From the NCBI GenBank assembly GCA_045430285.1, contig JAILXV010000001.1, positions 1,302,001 to 1,366,000 on the forward strand: 64,000 bases of DNA. The letters are read 5' to 3'. Source of the DNA: Agarilytica sp045430285. Its GTDB lineage: Bacteria > Pseudomonadota > Gammaproteobacteria > Pseudomonadales > Cellvibrionaceae. Positions 44,419 through 53,778 of the stretch are shown piece by piece (the stretch's first letter is position 1; every line of letters starts with the position of its first letter). The notes under the pieces were generated by a model. That model worked only from the letters and a program-made list of their open reading frames with translations. It had not been told where the DNA came from and searched no databases. Made by a program: the position numbers and the translations under genes.

Positions 44419-45198
44419 CTATACAGCGGCCTTTGAAAACAGTCGGAAATAGTTGTCGCTTGTCTGTTCTGCGAGCGACTCCAAACTAACCCCTCTTAAC
44501 TCTGCCACATACTCCGCCACTTCACGCACGTACTTAGGTTCGTTTGGCTTTCCGCGATAAGGTACAGGGGCAAGATAAGGTGAATCCGTTTCAACCAACA
44601 AACGGTCGGCCGGTATTTTTTTAGCCACCTCTTTTAATTCCAGCGCATTTTTAAACGTCACAATACCTGAAATCGAAATATAGTAATTTAGATCCAAAGC
44701 CTGTTCGGCCATCTCCCACGATTCGGTGAAGCAATGGAGTACACCTGCGCTTTCTCGGCAGCCATGGGACTTAATCAGTGCTATGGTATCTTCTCGCGCT
44801 TCTCTGGTATGAACAATCACCGGTAGCGATTTCGCTTTAGCCACCTGCAAGTGGTTAATAAAGCTTTCCTGTTGGGGCTTAGCAAACTCACCAGTGTAAT
44901 AATAATCTAAGCCAGTCTCACCAATTGCGACAACTTTTGGTGCATCAGCCCACTGAAGTAAAGTATCTTCGCTAATCACCTCTTCTTTGACATCAGATGG
45001 ATGAATACCCACCGATGCGCTAATTCCCTCGAAGCGTGACGCGATATCCAATACAGCCGCTTTGTTTTCTTCGCTAATGCATACACATAGCATATGAGAA
45101 ATACCGCGGGCCTTAGCCGCTGAAACAGCGCCATCCAGGCCATCGTCATATTTATCAAGATTAATTCTGTCCAGATGACAGTGTGAGTCAACTAACAT
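44419..45198 (-). CDS. TatD-family metal-dependent hydrolase (YcfH-like)
   Basis: 259 residues. TIM-barrel hydrolase with metal ligands in VDSHCHLD (His5/His7-type), IGETGLDYYY (Glu), VIVHTREA, LHCFTES and VETDSPYLAP. TatD-like proteins have 3'-5' exonuclease or D-aminoacyl-tRNA-related reported activities. It is the last gene of the tmk-holB-pilZ-tatD group, 46 bp after pilZ. Confidence 0.93.
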   Translation of the reverse strand: MLVDSHCHLDRINLDKYDDGLDGAVSAAKARGISHMLCVCISEENKAAVLDIASRFEGISASVGIHPSDVKEEVISEDTLLQWADAPKVVAIGETGLDYYYTGEFAKPQQESFINHLQVAKAKSLPVIVHTREAREDTIALIKSHGCRESAGVLHCFTESWEMAEQALDLNYYISISGIVTFKNALELKEVAKKIPADRLLVETDSPYLAPVPYRGKPNEPKYVREVAEYVAELRGVSLESLAEQTSDNYFRLFSKAAV

Positions 45199-45244
45199 AA
45201 GCAGGCTTTAGAGTTGTAATTTATAGGATATGAATAGTGTGGGG

Positions 45245-45598
45245 CTACATTGTGTGCGTCGGGCGATCCGACTCGAGCGAACCTGCAAGATAGTTTTCGA
45301 TTTTGCTATTAGCGGCATCGTCATCTCCGCTAAATTGTACGCCAATACCGGCAGCACGGTTTCCTTGAGCGCCCTTGGGCGTAATCCACACAACCTTTCC
45401 TGCTACGGGAATCTTCTCCGGCTCATCCATCAAACTGAGCAGCATGAAAACCTCATCGCCGAGGTTGTATGATTTATTAGTGGGGATAAAAAGGCCGCCA
45501 TTTTGAATAAAAGGCATATATGCGGCGTATAGAACTGCTTTATCCCTAATAGTAAGAGATAAAATACCGTTTCTTGCGGAACCGCCCAGGCCTTTCAT
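45245..45598 (-). CDS. pilZ: PilZ-domain protein (type IV pilus assembly, PilZ)
   Basis: 117 residues, a single PilZ domain: NGGLFIPTNKSYNLGDEVFMLLSLMDEPEKIPVAGKVVWITPKGAQGNRAAGIGVQF. The Arg-rich c-di-GMP-binding N-terminal motif (RxxxR) is not evident, as in canonical PilZ, which does not bind c-di-GMP and acts with PilB. Position holB-pilZ-tatD matches Pseudomonas. The gap to holB is a longer than usual 183 bp. Confidence 0.92.
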   Translation of the reverse strand: MKGLGGSARNGILSLTIRDKAVLYAAYMPFIQNGGLFIPTNKSYNLGDEVFMLLSLMDEPEKIPVAGKVVWITPKGAQGNRAAGIGVQFSGDDDAANSKIENYLAGSLESDRPTHTM

Positions 45599-45781
45599 GC
45601 CGTAACCTTATTAACCAATAAAATAGATAATCAACAAACAACTCAATGTACGACTGATAATACATACAATAAGTATAAAAAAGTTTTCTTTAAAAACTCT
45701 TCCTATAGAGTAATGTAGTGAAAATCACTTCATGTGTCTAGAGCGGGTAGAAATAATGCCCAAACAAAAACAATCGCAGAG

Positions 45782-46771
45782 TCACGCTGCGCAAACAATC
45801 GCAGACCAATCCAAGACGAGTTCCTCGATAAACAGAGGAGCATTCAAGTTTGGGGAAGCCCTTAACTGGCCTTTCCGCTCACATAGGCGATCACGCAGTC
45901 GGAACATCATGGCGCTTTTACAGTGTTCCAGGGCCCTCATCACCACCTCATAATGACTCGGCACTGAGCGCTGCCCCAACCGACGAGCAAGAATGGTTTC
46001 TACACAGATCAGCATAGGCTCTAAAATCTGTATGGGGGCTTGCTTAGCCCATTTTTTTGCGAAAGCCATTGGCTCGAGCTTTCTATCGGCAACGGTCACA
46101 AGGTCTTTTAAGATCGCTAAACGTTCCTGAAATTCACCTTCATCGTGCCAACGCTTCGCCAATAGCGGTGCCCCACCCGCTTCAAACAACAATGCTTCAG
46201 CATCCTCTATTCCAACACTCGCCAACCACGCAAGAGAGGCTTCTTTTGGGGGCGAAAATAAACTTATCAGAGAACACCGACTTCTAATCGTCGGAAGAAC
46301 ACGGTTATTCTGATGCGTCACCAAGATAAAAACCGTTTTACCGGCCGGCTCTTCCAGATTTTTTAACAAAGCATTCGATGCATTGATATTCATCGATTCA
46401 GCAGGGCTGAGAATAATCACTTTGTAACCTCCCTGTTGAGCAGTTTGATCAACAAAGTGTCCTATCTCGCGAATCTGATCGACTTTAATTTGTTTGCCTG
46501 GCGCTTCTGGGTGAATGCGCTTTAAATCAGGGTGGGTGTCGGCGTGCAATAGCTGGCACCCTCGACATCGACCACACGCAATTTGATTCAAAGGAGACAA
46601 GCACAACAAAAACTGGCCCATAGCTAACGCAAGATCCTCTGCACCAATTCCGTCCTGCCCAGCTAACAAATAGGCATGGGGCAACTTATTCTCAGAAATT
46701 CGAGTGAAATACTCCTCCCAAAGGCTTTGCTGCCATTCAAAGGGGGGCATCGGTAAAATTGCATTAGTCAT
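45782..46771 (-). CDS. holB: DNA polymerase III delta-prime subunit
   Basis: 329 residues. AAA+ clamp-loader fold with a degenerate P-loop (LLAGQDGIGAEDLA), a zinc-binding cysteine group (ACGRCRGCQLL) and sensor region MNINASNALLKNLEEPAGKTVFILVTHQ. It works in loading the sliding clamp. It normally follows tmk directly; here an oppositely oriented rluA lies between tmk and holB. Confidence 0.95.
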   Translation of the reverse strand: MTNAILPMPPFEWQQSLWEEYFTRISENKLPHAYLLAGQDGIGAEDLALAMGQFLLCLSPLNQIACGRCRGCQLLHADTHPDLKRIHPEAPGKQIKVDQIREIGHFVDQTAQQGGYKVIILSPAESMNINASNALLKNLEEPAGKTVFILVTHQNNRVLPTIRSRCSLISLFSPPKEASLAWLASVGIEDAEALLFEAGGAPLLAKRWHDEGEFQERLAILKDLVTVADRKLEPMAFAKKWAKQAPIQILEPMLICVETILARRLGQRSVPSHYEVVMRALEHCKSAMMFRLRDRLCERKGQLRASPNLNAPLFIEELVLDWSAIVCAA

Positions 46772-46795
46772 ACGAGGCGCTTTCTTTCACAAATA

Positions 46796-46824
46796 AAGGA
46801 CGAATAGCCGTGAATCCGTATAAT
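46796..46824 (+). promoter_or_regulatory. rluA: possible rluA promoter
   Basis: A perfect TATAAT at 46819-46824, about 118 bp before the rluA start, in the divergent holB-rluA gap. The sequence at the -35 position (near 46796) is a poor match, so this is tentative. Confidence 0.3.
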
Positions 46825-46941
46825 ACGCGGCGAGGATTACAGGCGATAGGCTTTATTGCTAACTACGCGTATAGACCTAAAGCACTCGACAATGCCTTAT
46901 GCCTTTCGACCTGTTGACTTAACGTTTGCTCTAAGCAACAA

Positions 46942-47613
46942 ATGCCCCTTAACCAAACGGATCTATCCATCGCCAATATGCACCAACACGATCAACTAAG
47001 CATCATCTACCAAGATGACGATTTTATCGCTGTTGATAAACCCTCTGGTTTGCTGTGTGTGCCAGGGCTAAGAGAGCCTGACAACCTACACGACCGAGTT
47101 AAAACTACTTTCGCAAATGCGCGTGTTGTTCACCGCTTGGATATGTCCACTTCAGGTATCGTTCTTTTTGCATTACATCACGAAGCTCAAAAGCGAATCG
47201 GGAAACTATTCGAACAACGACTCATGAGAAAACACTACGTAGCTATCGTCGACGGGGTATTAGGTCAGCAACAAGGTGAAGTGCATTCTCGACTTATCTG
47301 CGATTGGCCAAACAGGCCTAAGCAAAAAGTTGACTGGCTAAACGGAAAACACGCAAGTACATACTATTCCGTTATCAGTAGAGACGAAGAGAAAAACAAC
47401 ACCCGTGTAGGGCTAAAACCTATCACAGGTAGAACGCATCAATTGCGCGTGCATATGCACCAGCTCGGCCACCCCATTTTAGGTGATAAGCTTTATAATC
47501 AAAATCATTCGGAAACAAAGCATGAACGGCTCACCCTACATGCCGAATATCTATCATTTGCGCACCCATTCGAGGGCACACCAATAACTATTCAATCAAG
47601 AGCCAAATTCTAA
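46942..47613 (+). CDS. rluA: dual-specificity 23S rRNA/tRNA pseudouridine synthase RluA
   Basis: 223 residues. IYQDDDFIAVDKPSGLLCVPG near the N-terminus, catalytic Asp in VHRLDMSTSGIVLFAL, and the RluA-type LICDWPNRPKQKVDW and LKPITGRTHQLRVHMHQLGHPILGD. Closest in pattern to E. coli RluA (U746 of 23S rRNA and U32 of several tRNAs) rather than RluC/D. It has no S4 domain. It is inserted on the opposite strand between tmk and holB. An alternative ATG lies at residue 13. Confidence 0.92.
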   Translation: MPLNQTDLSIANMHQHDQLSIIYQDDDFIAVDKPSGLLCVPGLREPDNLHDRVKTTFANARVVHRLDMSTSGIVLFALHHEAQKRIGKLFEQRLMRKHYVAIVDGVLGQQQGEVHSRLICDWPNRPKQKVDWLNGKHASTYYSVISRDEEKNNTRVGLKPITGRTHQLRVHMHQLGHPILGDKLYNQNHSETKHERLTLHAEYLSFAHPFEGTPITIQSRAKF

Positions 47614-47632
47614 GCGCCGACAAAGCGCTATT

Positions 47633-48250
47633 TTAGAATAAAGTGTCGACCAGGCCTGAAATTTGAGCCTGCACCTCGGGTAACGTTTTGCCGGCATCCA
47701 CTACATGGTAACGACTAGGATTCGCCGCAGCCCGTTCCGCATAACCTGCACGCACTTTTTGAAAAAACTCGATTTGCTCATTCTCAAATCGATCCAGCTC
47801 AGCTCTTTTAGTGGCTCGCAACAAACCCAGTTCAACATCTATATCCAAAATAAATGTCGCATCAGGGTAAACACTTTGTTGTACGAGAGATTCGAGTAAA
47901 GAAATATGTTCTAACGATAAGCCTCGACCAAAGCCTTGGTAGGCATACGTTGCGTCAGTAAAACGATCTGATAACACCCACTGACCTTTAGATAACGCAG
48001 GAAGAATGACTTGGTTTAAATGTTGTGCGCGCGCAGCGAAAATAACCAACAATTCCGCCGTCGCATCAAAAGGCTCCTCTCTATTGGCAAGAAGAATCTC
48101 ACGTAGTTCTTCCGCTAGCGGAGTCCCTCCAGGCTCTCGTGTTACGACAACGTCTACACCCTTTTGCTTTAGTCTTTCTTCGATAAAAGATAAATTGGTG
48201 GATTTTCCAACACCTTCGGTTCCCTCTAGGGTTATAAACTTACCCTTCAT
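47633..48250 (-). CDS. tmk: thymidylate kinase
   Basis: 205 residues. P-loop GTEGVGKST (about 9-17), DR motif in VLSDRFTDATYAYQG, TREPGGTPL, and the lid region around residue 140-155. It makes dTDP from dTMP. It overlaps mltG by 11 bp, as is common. It is separated from holB by rluA. Confidence 0.97.
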   Translation of the reverse strand: MKGKFITLEGTEGVGKSTNLSFIEERLKQKGVDVVVTREPGGTPLAEELREILLANREEPFDATAELLVIFAARAQHLNQVILPALSKGQWVLSDRFTDATYAYQGFGRGLSLEHISLLESLVQQSVYPDATFILDIDVELGLLRATKRAELDRFENEQIEFFQKVRAGYAERAAANPSRYHVVDAGKTLPEVQAQISGLVDTLF

Positions 48251-49313
48251 TATTCTTCACCTCAGCAGCAGGTTCAGGTGTATTCGCAGGACTCGAGCGA
48301 TAATCACTACGTCGTTTTTTTTGATATTCCCGCACCGCTTTATTATGCGCCTCAATAGAGTTTGAGAATTGGTGAGTCCCATCGCCTTTAGCCACAAAAT
48401 AAAGTGACTCACCCGGTTTGGGATGAAGAGCTGCGTGAATTGCGGCTTGCCCAGGCATCGCAATAGGTGTTGGCGGTAATCCCTTTATCGTATAGGTGTT
48501 GTAAGGCGTAGGCGTACGCAAATCTTTTCGGCGAATATTCCCTTCATAACTGTCGCCCATGCCGTAAATGACAGTTGGGTCCGTTTGTAAACGCATACCT
48601 TTCTTCAATCGACGAACAAAAACTCCGGAAATTTGAGAACGTTCATGAGCTGCGCCCGTTTCTTTTTCTATTATCGAAGCCATAATCAGCGCTTCATAGG
48701 CGTTTTTATAGGGTAAGTTTTCGCCTTTATCTAACCATTCTTTTGCCAAGGTCACTTTCATTTTTTCATAAGCGCGCAATAGAATGGAAACATCGGTATC
48801 ACCCAGGGAGAAATGATAGGTATCCGGATAAAACCACCCTTCTACATGATCAATATTCACATTTTCCCGCTGCAATGTTTCTAATACATTTTCACGCGTA
48901 ACGGTTCGCGTAATTTTTGTATTCTTGTGTAACGCATCCAATAAAAGAGTAAAATTAGAACCTTCAACAAAGGTTATTTGATACTGAACAACTTTGCCTT
49001 TATTGAGCTTAGACAATATAGAGAGCGGTGATTCCGTCTGACTGAAAGCATACTCACCTGCTTTTATCGCAGAAAGGTCGGCGATACGAGCATAATTCAC
49101 CCATACTTTTGGCCACTGTAGCGCACCTTTTTCTTTCAAATCATTTGCGACAGCATATAACGACGCTCCACTCTCAACGACGTAAGTGACATTCTCATCA
49201 AACACACTTCGCTCCGTCACCAACCACTGCCAGACATACACACCCAAGGCTGATAACGTCAGAATCGACCACACAATTATTGCAAATAAAATTTTTAAAG
49301 GACTAATGGTCAT
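48240..49313 (-). CDS. mltG: endolytic murein transglycosylase MltG
   Basis: 357 residues. One N-terminal membrane helix (about 7-29), a LysM-like region (about 40-120), then the catalytic YceG domain with IEKETGAAHERSQISGVFVRRLKKGMRLQTDPTVIYG, in which the Glu is the catalytic residue, and the terminal LRTPTPYNTYTIKGLPPTPIAMPG. It cleaves nascent glycan strands. It shares a 4-bp overlap with pabC. A Pro/Ala/Glu tail ends the protein. Confidence 0.96.
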   Translation of the reverse strand: MTISPLKILFAIIVWSILTLSALGVYVWQWLVTERSVFDENVTYVVESGASLYAVANDLKEKGALQWPKVWVNYARIADLSAIKAGEYAFSQTESPLSILSKLNKGKVVQYQITFVEGSNFTLLLDALHKNTKITRTVTRENVLETLQRENVNIDHVEGWFYPDTYHFSLGDTDVSILLRAYEKMKVTLAKEWLDKGENLPYKNAYEALIMASIIEKETGAAHERSQISGVFVRRLKKGMRLQTDPTVIYGMGDSYEGNIRRKDLRTPTPYNTYTIKGLPPTPIAMPGQAAIHAALHPKPGESLYFVAKGDGTHQFSNSIEAHNKAVREYQKKRRSDYRSSPANTPEPAAEVKNNEG

Positions 49314-50164
49314 AATTCTGATTTATATTTTTTCCATTCGGCATTTAACTTCTCACTGACACCTACATTGCCTAGCGGCTGATTTTCCAGGCTATTTACA
49401 GCGCTCATTCCTCTTATGGCATTACATATAAAGACTTCATCGCTTTTCTGTAATTCGACGACGGAAATATCCACTTCCTTAACTCGGTAATCTAAACGCA
49501 TAGCTAATTCCTGAATAATACATTCGCGCATGACGCCTCTCACGCCACAGGTTTTAATTGCCGGTGTAGATAAGGTTTTCCCGTTTACCATAAATATATT
49601 GTGATGCATCGACTCAACGACATGCTTATCAGCATCCAGTAATAACACCTCTTCGCCAGGCCGCCGCTTTACGTGCTGACTCGCCACTATATAGGCTGCT
49701 CGACTCGTTGATTTGACACCAGCCAAAGGAGGAAAAGCAGGTAAAGGTATCGGGGAAATGACCAAACTCACACCACCAGTATCACATGCTTCAGGTAGCG
49801 ACTGCGCAGTAATGACAACGGTCGGAGACCCACCAACAACAGCATAACTCCCCTCGCCTTGGCTCCCTCGGGTAACCACTATTTTAATTTTAGCGCGTAC
49901 AATAGCGCGAGATATTAAAAGGTCGAGAAACTGTGAAATCTGACGCACTAACTCATCTTTATCAAGCGCGATATGGAGCAGGGAAAGCCCAGAAAACAAA
50001 CGCTTAAGGTGATACGACAGGAAAGGCAAACCATCTTTTTCGAACAACATTGTCTCGAAAAGCCCGTCACCATAGGCAAAACCACGGTCAGCAACCGAAA
50101 CATCGTCGCAAACATGACCGTTCACTAGGGAGGTAATTTCCGGGCTTTGCGAACGTTGAGTCAT
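49310..50164 (-). CDS. pabC: aminodeoxychorismate lyase
   Basis: 284 residues. Fold-type IV PLP aminotransferase-like enzyme with VADRGFAYGDGLFETMLF, the PLP-Lys region SRAAYIVASQHVKR and the C-terminal CGVRGVMRECIIQ. It yields 4-aminobenzoate, following PabB. It sits in the conserved fabF-pabC-mltG-tmk order. Confidence 0.95.
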   Translation of the reverse strand: MTQRSQSPEITSLVNGHVCDDVSVADRGFAYGDGLFETMLFEKDGLPFLSYHLKRLFSGLSLLHIALDKDELVRQISQFLDLLISRAIVRAKIKIVVTRGSQGEGSYAVVGGSPTVVITAQSLPEACDTGGVSLVISPIPLPAFPPLAGVKSTSRAAYIVASQHVKRRPGEEVLLLDADKHVVESMHHNIFMVNGKTLSTPAIKTCGVRGVMRECIIQELAMRLDYRVKEVDISVVELQKSDEVFICNAIRGMSAVNSLENQPLGNVGVSEKLNAEWKKYKSEL

Positions 50165-50224
50165 TTCGTTACCGGAATCGATTAGTCAGATTTTACCGAA
50201 AGGTTTTTCCGCCTGCTCGGCGCG

Positions 50225-51469
50225 CTACTTCAGCTTACGAAACACCAGAGTGCCATTCGTACCACCAAAACCGAAGGAGTTACTCATCGCTACATCGATG
50301 TTCATCTCTTGGGCCGTATGAGGTACAAAATTTAAATCGCACCCCTCATCGGGGTTATGCAAATTAATCGTTGGCGGAGCCACTTGATCGCGAATTGAAA
50401 GCGCACTGAATACGGATTCAACCGCACCCGCTGCACCCAATAAATGTCCGATCATGGACTTGGTAGAACTTACAGCCAACTTATGGGCATGATCACCAAA
50501 CACACCTTTCAATGCGCCACACTCAGCCTTATCGCCAGCCGGTGTTGAGGTTCCATGGGCATTAATGTAATCCACGTCTTCTGGAGACATTTCAGCATCA
50601 CGAAGCGCGTTTTGCATAGAAAGTTCAGCGCCTTCACCAGATGGTGAAGTGATGTGGTACGCATCGCCACTGGTACCAAAACCAACAACTTCAGCATAAA
50701 TTTTTGCACCGCGCTTCTGCGCCGTTTCAAGGTTTTCGAGCACCAAAATGCCGGCCCCATCACCCAAAACAAAACCATCACGCTCTTTATCCCATGGACG
50801 ACTTGCGCCTTCAGGGTCATCGTTACGCTTAGACAGTGCTCGAGCAGCAGCAAAACCACCAATACCCACGCGGGTAGAAGCCATTTCTGCACCACCCGCA
50901 ACCATCACATCGGCACTTCCATACATAATTTCGCGCGCGGCTAAACCAATCGCATGCGTGCCGGTTGTACAGGCTGTCGTCACCGCAAGGTTAATCCCCT
51001 TAAACCCGTAACGAATAGATAAGTTACCCGAGATCATATTAATGATCGCTCCAGGCACAAAGAAAGGAGAAACACGGCGTGGGCCTTTATCTCGAATAAG
51101 AAGAGACGTTTCTTCAATAGAGGCTAAACCGCCGATACCCGACCCAATAATGCAACCAATACGCGGCGCATTCTCATCAGTCACTTCAAGACCGGAATCT
51201 TCTACCGCTTGAATACCGGCAACCATCCCATACTGAAGAAAGGTATCCATTTTTCGTGCTTCTTTTACATCTAAGTAAGGCGAAACATCTAAGTCTTGCA
51301 CCGGCGCACAGATCTTTGTTGCAAACGCTTCAGGATCGAAGCTAGTAATGGGGCGAATACCGCTCTTCCCATTTACGATGCTGTCCCACGTTTGATCAAC
51401 ATTGTGACCAACGGAGCTAACCATACCCAAGCCCGTTATCACGACCCGATTGCGACTCACACGACCCAC
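50225..51469 (-). CDS. fabF: 3-oxoacyl-[acyl carrier protein] synthase II
   Basis: 414 residues. Thiolase-fold condensing enzyme with the active-site Cys in AVTTACTTGTHAIG and the His residues in NAHGTSTPAGD and SMIGHLLGAAGA. It elongates acyl-ACP by C2 units and is involved in temperature-dependent unsaturated fatty-acid control in E. coli. The start is GTG 51469 with GGAGG 5 nt upstream; the GTG three codons later, giving the E. coli-like MSRNRVVITG, is the alternative. Confidence 0.97.
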   Translation of the reverse strand: MGRVSRNRVVITGLGMVSSVGHNVDQTWDSIVNGKSGIRPITSFDPEAFATKICAPVQDLDVSPYLDVKEARKMDTFLQYGMVAGIQAVEDSGLEVTDENAPRIGCIIGSGIGGLASIEETSLLIRDKGPRRVSPFFVPGAIINMISGNLSIRYGFKGINLAVTTACTTGTHAIGLAAREIMYGSADVMVAGGAEMASTRVGIGGFAAARALSKRNDDPEGASRPWDKERDGFVLGDGAGILVLENLETAQKRGAKIYAEVVGFGTSGDAYHITSPSGEGAELSMQNALRDAEMSPEDVDYINAHGTSTPAGDKAECGALKGVFGDHAHKLAVSSTKSMIGHLLGAAGAVESVFSALSIRDQVAPPTINLHNPDEGCDLNFVPHTAQEMNIDVAMSNSFGFGGTNGTLVFRKLK

Positions 51470-51523
51470 ATTAGCCTCCAGACACAGCCAAAAAGATGAT
51501 AAAGATTAAAAATAGAATAAAAT

Positions 51524-51557
51524 AAAAGCCGTACTATTACGCATAGATACGGCTTTT
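51524..51557 (-). terminator. terminator/attenuator between acpP and fabF
   Basis: Inverted arms AAAAGCCGTA (51524-51533) and TACGGCTTTT (51548-51557) around a 14-nt loop, followed on the minus strand by a T-rich run. It lies 30 bp after acpP, so it could end the abundant acpP message and reduce fabF read-through. Confidence 0.75.
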
Positions 51558-51587
51558 ATAAAAAGATTCAATCAAGAATATAGCGAG

Positions 51588-51824
51588 TTACGCTAGATTT
51601 TTGTTGATGTAGTCGATGGCCAACTGGACAGTAGTGATCTTTTCGGCTTCTTCATCAGGAATTTCAGTTTCAAATTCTTCTTCTAAAGCCATCACCAACT
51701 CAACGGTGTCCAAAGAGTCGGCGCCTAGGTCTTCAACGAAAGAGGCCTCGTTTTTTACTTCTTCTTCTTTTACGCCTAGCTGTTCTGCGACGATCTTCTT
51801 AACGCGTTCTTCAATGCTACTCAT
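51588..51824 (-). CDS. acpP: acyl carrier protein
   Basis: 78 residues. The phosphopantetheine attachment Ser lies in GADSLDTVELVMALEEEF. Acidic four-helix fold at standard length. It carries acyl chains for fatty-acid synthesis, lipid A and, presumably, FeeM-type enzymes as donor. Confidence 0.98.
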   Translation of the reverse strand: MSSIEERVKKIVAEQLGVKEEEVKNEASFVEDLGADSLDTVELVMALEEEFETEIPDEEAEKITTVQLAIDYINKNLA

Positions 51825-52021
51825 AGTCGTTCTTAACTCCTAAAATGATCTTTTGTGAAGCCGTACAATCAAGTGTTTTAAGTGAAGTCTACGCACAAAT
51901 CGACTTAAAATTTAGGCTCCGGCCTGCACGTGCGCGCATTTTAACGCTATTTCCACCACTTGTAACGGCTCTATCAAAAAAAAGTTTGAAAAATATAAAT
52001 TAACTCTTAAAAATCAAAGAG

Positions 52022-52765
52022 TTAACACATGTACATGCCGCCATTTACGTGAATTGTCTCGCCCGTAACGTAGCTAGAATCGTCACCGCTTAAGAATTTC
52101 ACGACTTTCGCAATCTCTTCTGGCTGACCTAAACGCGCCATGGGAATTCCACTCAACATTAAGTTTTTTTGATCTTCAGAAAGTACGTCAGTCATATCTG
52201 TATCGATAAACCCTGGTGCTACCGCGTTAACGGTCACGTTACGAGAACCCACTTCTTTTGCTAGTGAACGGGTAAAACCCATAACGCCCGCCTTAGTAGA
52301 CGCGTAGTTTGTCTGCCCAGCGTTCCCCATCTGACCTACGACAGACGAAATATTGACGATACGCCCCCATCTCGCCTTCATCATGCCACGAAGGCATGCC
52401 TTACTTAGGCGATATACCGCACTGAGATTAGTATTCACCACGTCGAACCACTCGTCTTCGCTCATGCGCATCAACAAGTTATCTTTCGTAATCCCCGCGT
52501 TATTCACGAGTATTTGGGGTGCGCCATAAGACTCCTGAATAGACTTCATCACTGCTGCGACGGAATCTGCATCAGTAACATTCAAGACCATTCCCTCACC
52601 TTTAATACCTTTCTCTTTGAGTCGCGCAGTAATTTTCTCGGCACCACTTTCGGAAGTCGCTGTCCCAACAACGACCGCACCAGAGATACCCAGTGTATCC
52701 GCTATTGATGCACCTATTCCTCGACTCGCGCCAGTAACCAACGCCACTTTACCTTCAAGAGACAT
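52022..52765 (-). CDS. fabG: 3-oxoacyl-[acyl carrier protein] reductase
   Basis: 247 residues. SDR fold: TGASRGIG nucleotide loop at about 12-19, catalytic Ser in VNISSVVGQMG, and YASTKAG (Tyr/Lys). It reduces 3-oxoacyl-ACP with NADPH. It starts 12 bp after fabD, and acpP follows about 200 bp later. Confidence 0.98.
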   Translation of the reverse strand: MSLEGKVALVTGASRGIGASIADTLGISGAVVVGTATSESGAEKITARLKEKGIKGEGMVLNVTDADSVAAVMKSIQESYGAPQILVNNAGITKDNLLMRMSEDEWFDVVNTNLSAVYRLSKACLRGMMKARWGRIVNISSVVGQMGNAGQTNYASTKAGVMGFTRSLAKEVGSRNVTVNAVAPGFIDTDMTDVLSEDQKNLMLSGIPMARLGQPEEIAKVVKFLSGDDSSYVTGETIHVNGGMYMC

Positions 52766-52777
52766 AACTCCCCCTTT

Positions 52778-53716
52778 TTATTGTTGTGTTGCTTCAATTG
52801 CAGATTCGAGCGCACCTACCTGCTCGGTCGCAAAAGAGCTAATGGATTTATTTATTCGTCGGTTTAAACCGCTCAATACTTTACCTGGCCCACACTCTAC
52901 CGCTTGCTCAACACCATTATTTAGCAGTGTTTGAACACATGACACCCAGCGCACAGGGCTATAGATTTGCTCAACCATAATCTGCTTAATCTTTTCAGGA
53001 TCTGATTCGGTTTGCGCATTCACATTATGAATCACTGGTATTTTCGGCGAAGCAAAAGCCGTTGCTATAATTTCTTCGTGTAAGCGATCCGCAGCTGGTT
53101 TCATTAAAGATGTATGGAAAGGTGCGCTCACGGGTAACGACATCGCCTTTTTTGCGCCAGCTTCTCGACAACCTTCTATTGCTTGCTCTACGCAATTAGC
53201 GTTACCGGCAATCACCAATTGCGCTGGTGAATTATAATTCACTGCTGATACAACCCCTTCAACTGTTACGTCTGCGCAGACTTTTTCAACGACATCATCG
53301 TCTAAACCAATAATCGCCGCCATCGCACCAACGCCAGCGGGTACCGCGTCTTGCATGTATTTACCGCGAGAGCGCACTAATTTAACCGCATCCTGAAACG
53401 CCACAACTTCAGACGCGACCAGTGCCGTCCACTCACCAAGACTATGCCCCGCCATAAACGCAGGCACACTGCCATTTTTATCCTGCCAAATTCTCCACAA
53501 AGCAATACTAGAGGTCAGTAATATTGGCTGCGTTATTTCGGTTAAGTTGAGCTTCTCTTGAGGCCCTTCCTTAACGGCTTGCCAAGCGTCATACCCGAGG
53601 GCTTCAGACGCCTCAGCAAAAGTCGTTTGTAATATTTCACTACCTTCGTAGTCTGACAACATCCCTACCTTTTGTGAGCCCTGTCCTGGGAATATAATTG
53701 CAAGATTTTCTTTCAT
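52778..53716 (-). CDS. fabD: malonyl-CoA:ACP transacylase
   Basis: 312 residues. FPGQGSQKVGM at the N-terminus, active-site Ser in GHSLGEWTALVA (about 92), and the second conserved His in PVSAPFHTSLM. It transfers malonyl to ACP. It directly follows plsX; fabH is not between them. Confidence 0.97.
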   Translation of the reverse strand: MKENLAIIFPGQGSQKVGMLSDYEGSEILQTTFAEASEALGYDAWQAVKEGPQEKLNLTEITQPILLTSSIALWRIWQDKNGSVPAFMAGHSLGEWTALVASEVVAFQDAVKLVRSRGKYMQDAVPAGVGAMAAIIGLDDDVVEKVCADVTVEGVVSAVNYNSPAQLVIAGNANCVEQAIEGCREAGAKKAMSLPVSAPFHTSLMKPAADRLHEEIIATAFASPKIPVIHNVNAQTESDPEKIKQIMVEQIYSPVRWVSCVQTLLNNGVEQAVECGPGKVLSGLNRRINKSISSFATEQVGALESAIEATQQ

Positions 53717-53778
53717 TTTTTAACTCTACCAACTTTGAACAAAAATATTTTTACTAAGCACACTAACATTCTAACGAT

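Noticed and set aside
45732..45953. Plus-strand 73-codon frame
   Set aside because: Mostly antisense to the holB C-terminus; composition shows no protein-like pattern.
46772..46941. tRNA-like gene in the holB-rluA gap
   Set aside because: A TATAAT and GC-rich block are present but no cloverleaf can be drawn.
52766..53778. A fabH gene expected between plsX and fabD
   Set aside because: The region is fully occupied by fabD and a 62-bp gap; fabH is not in this cluster, as in Pseudomonas, so its absence is not taken as a defect.
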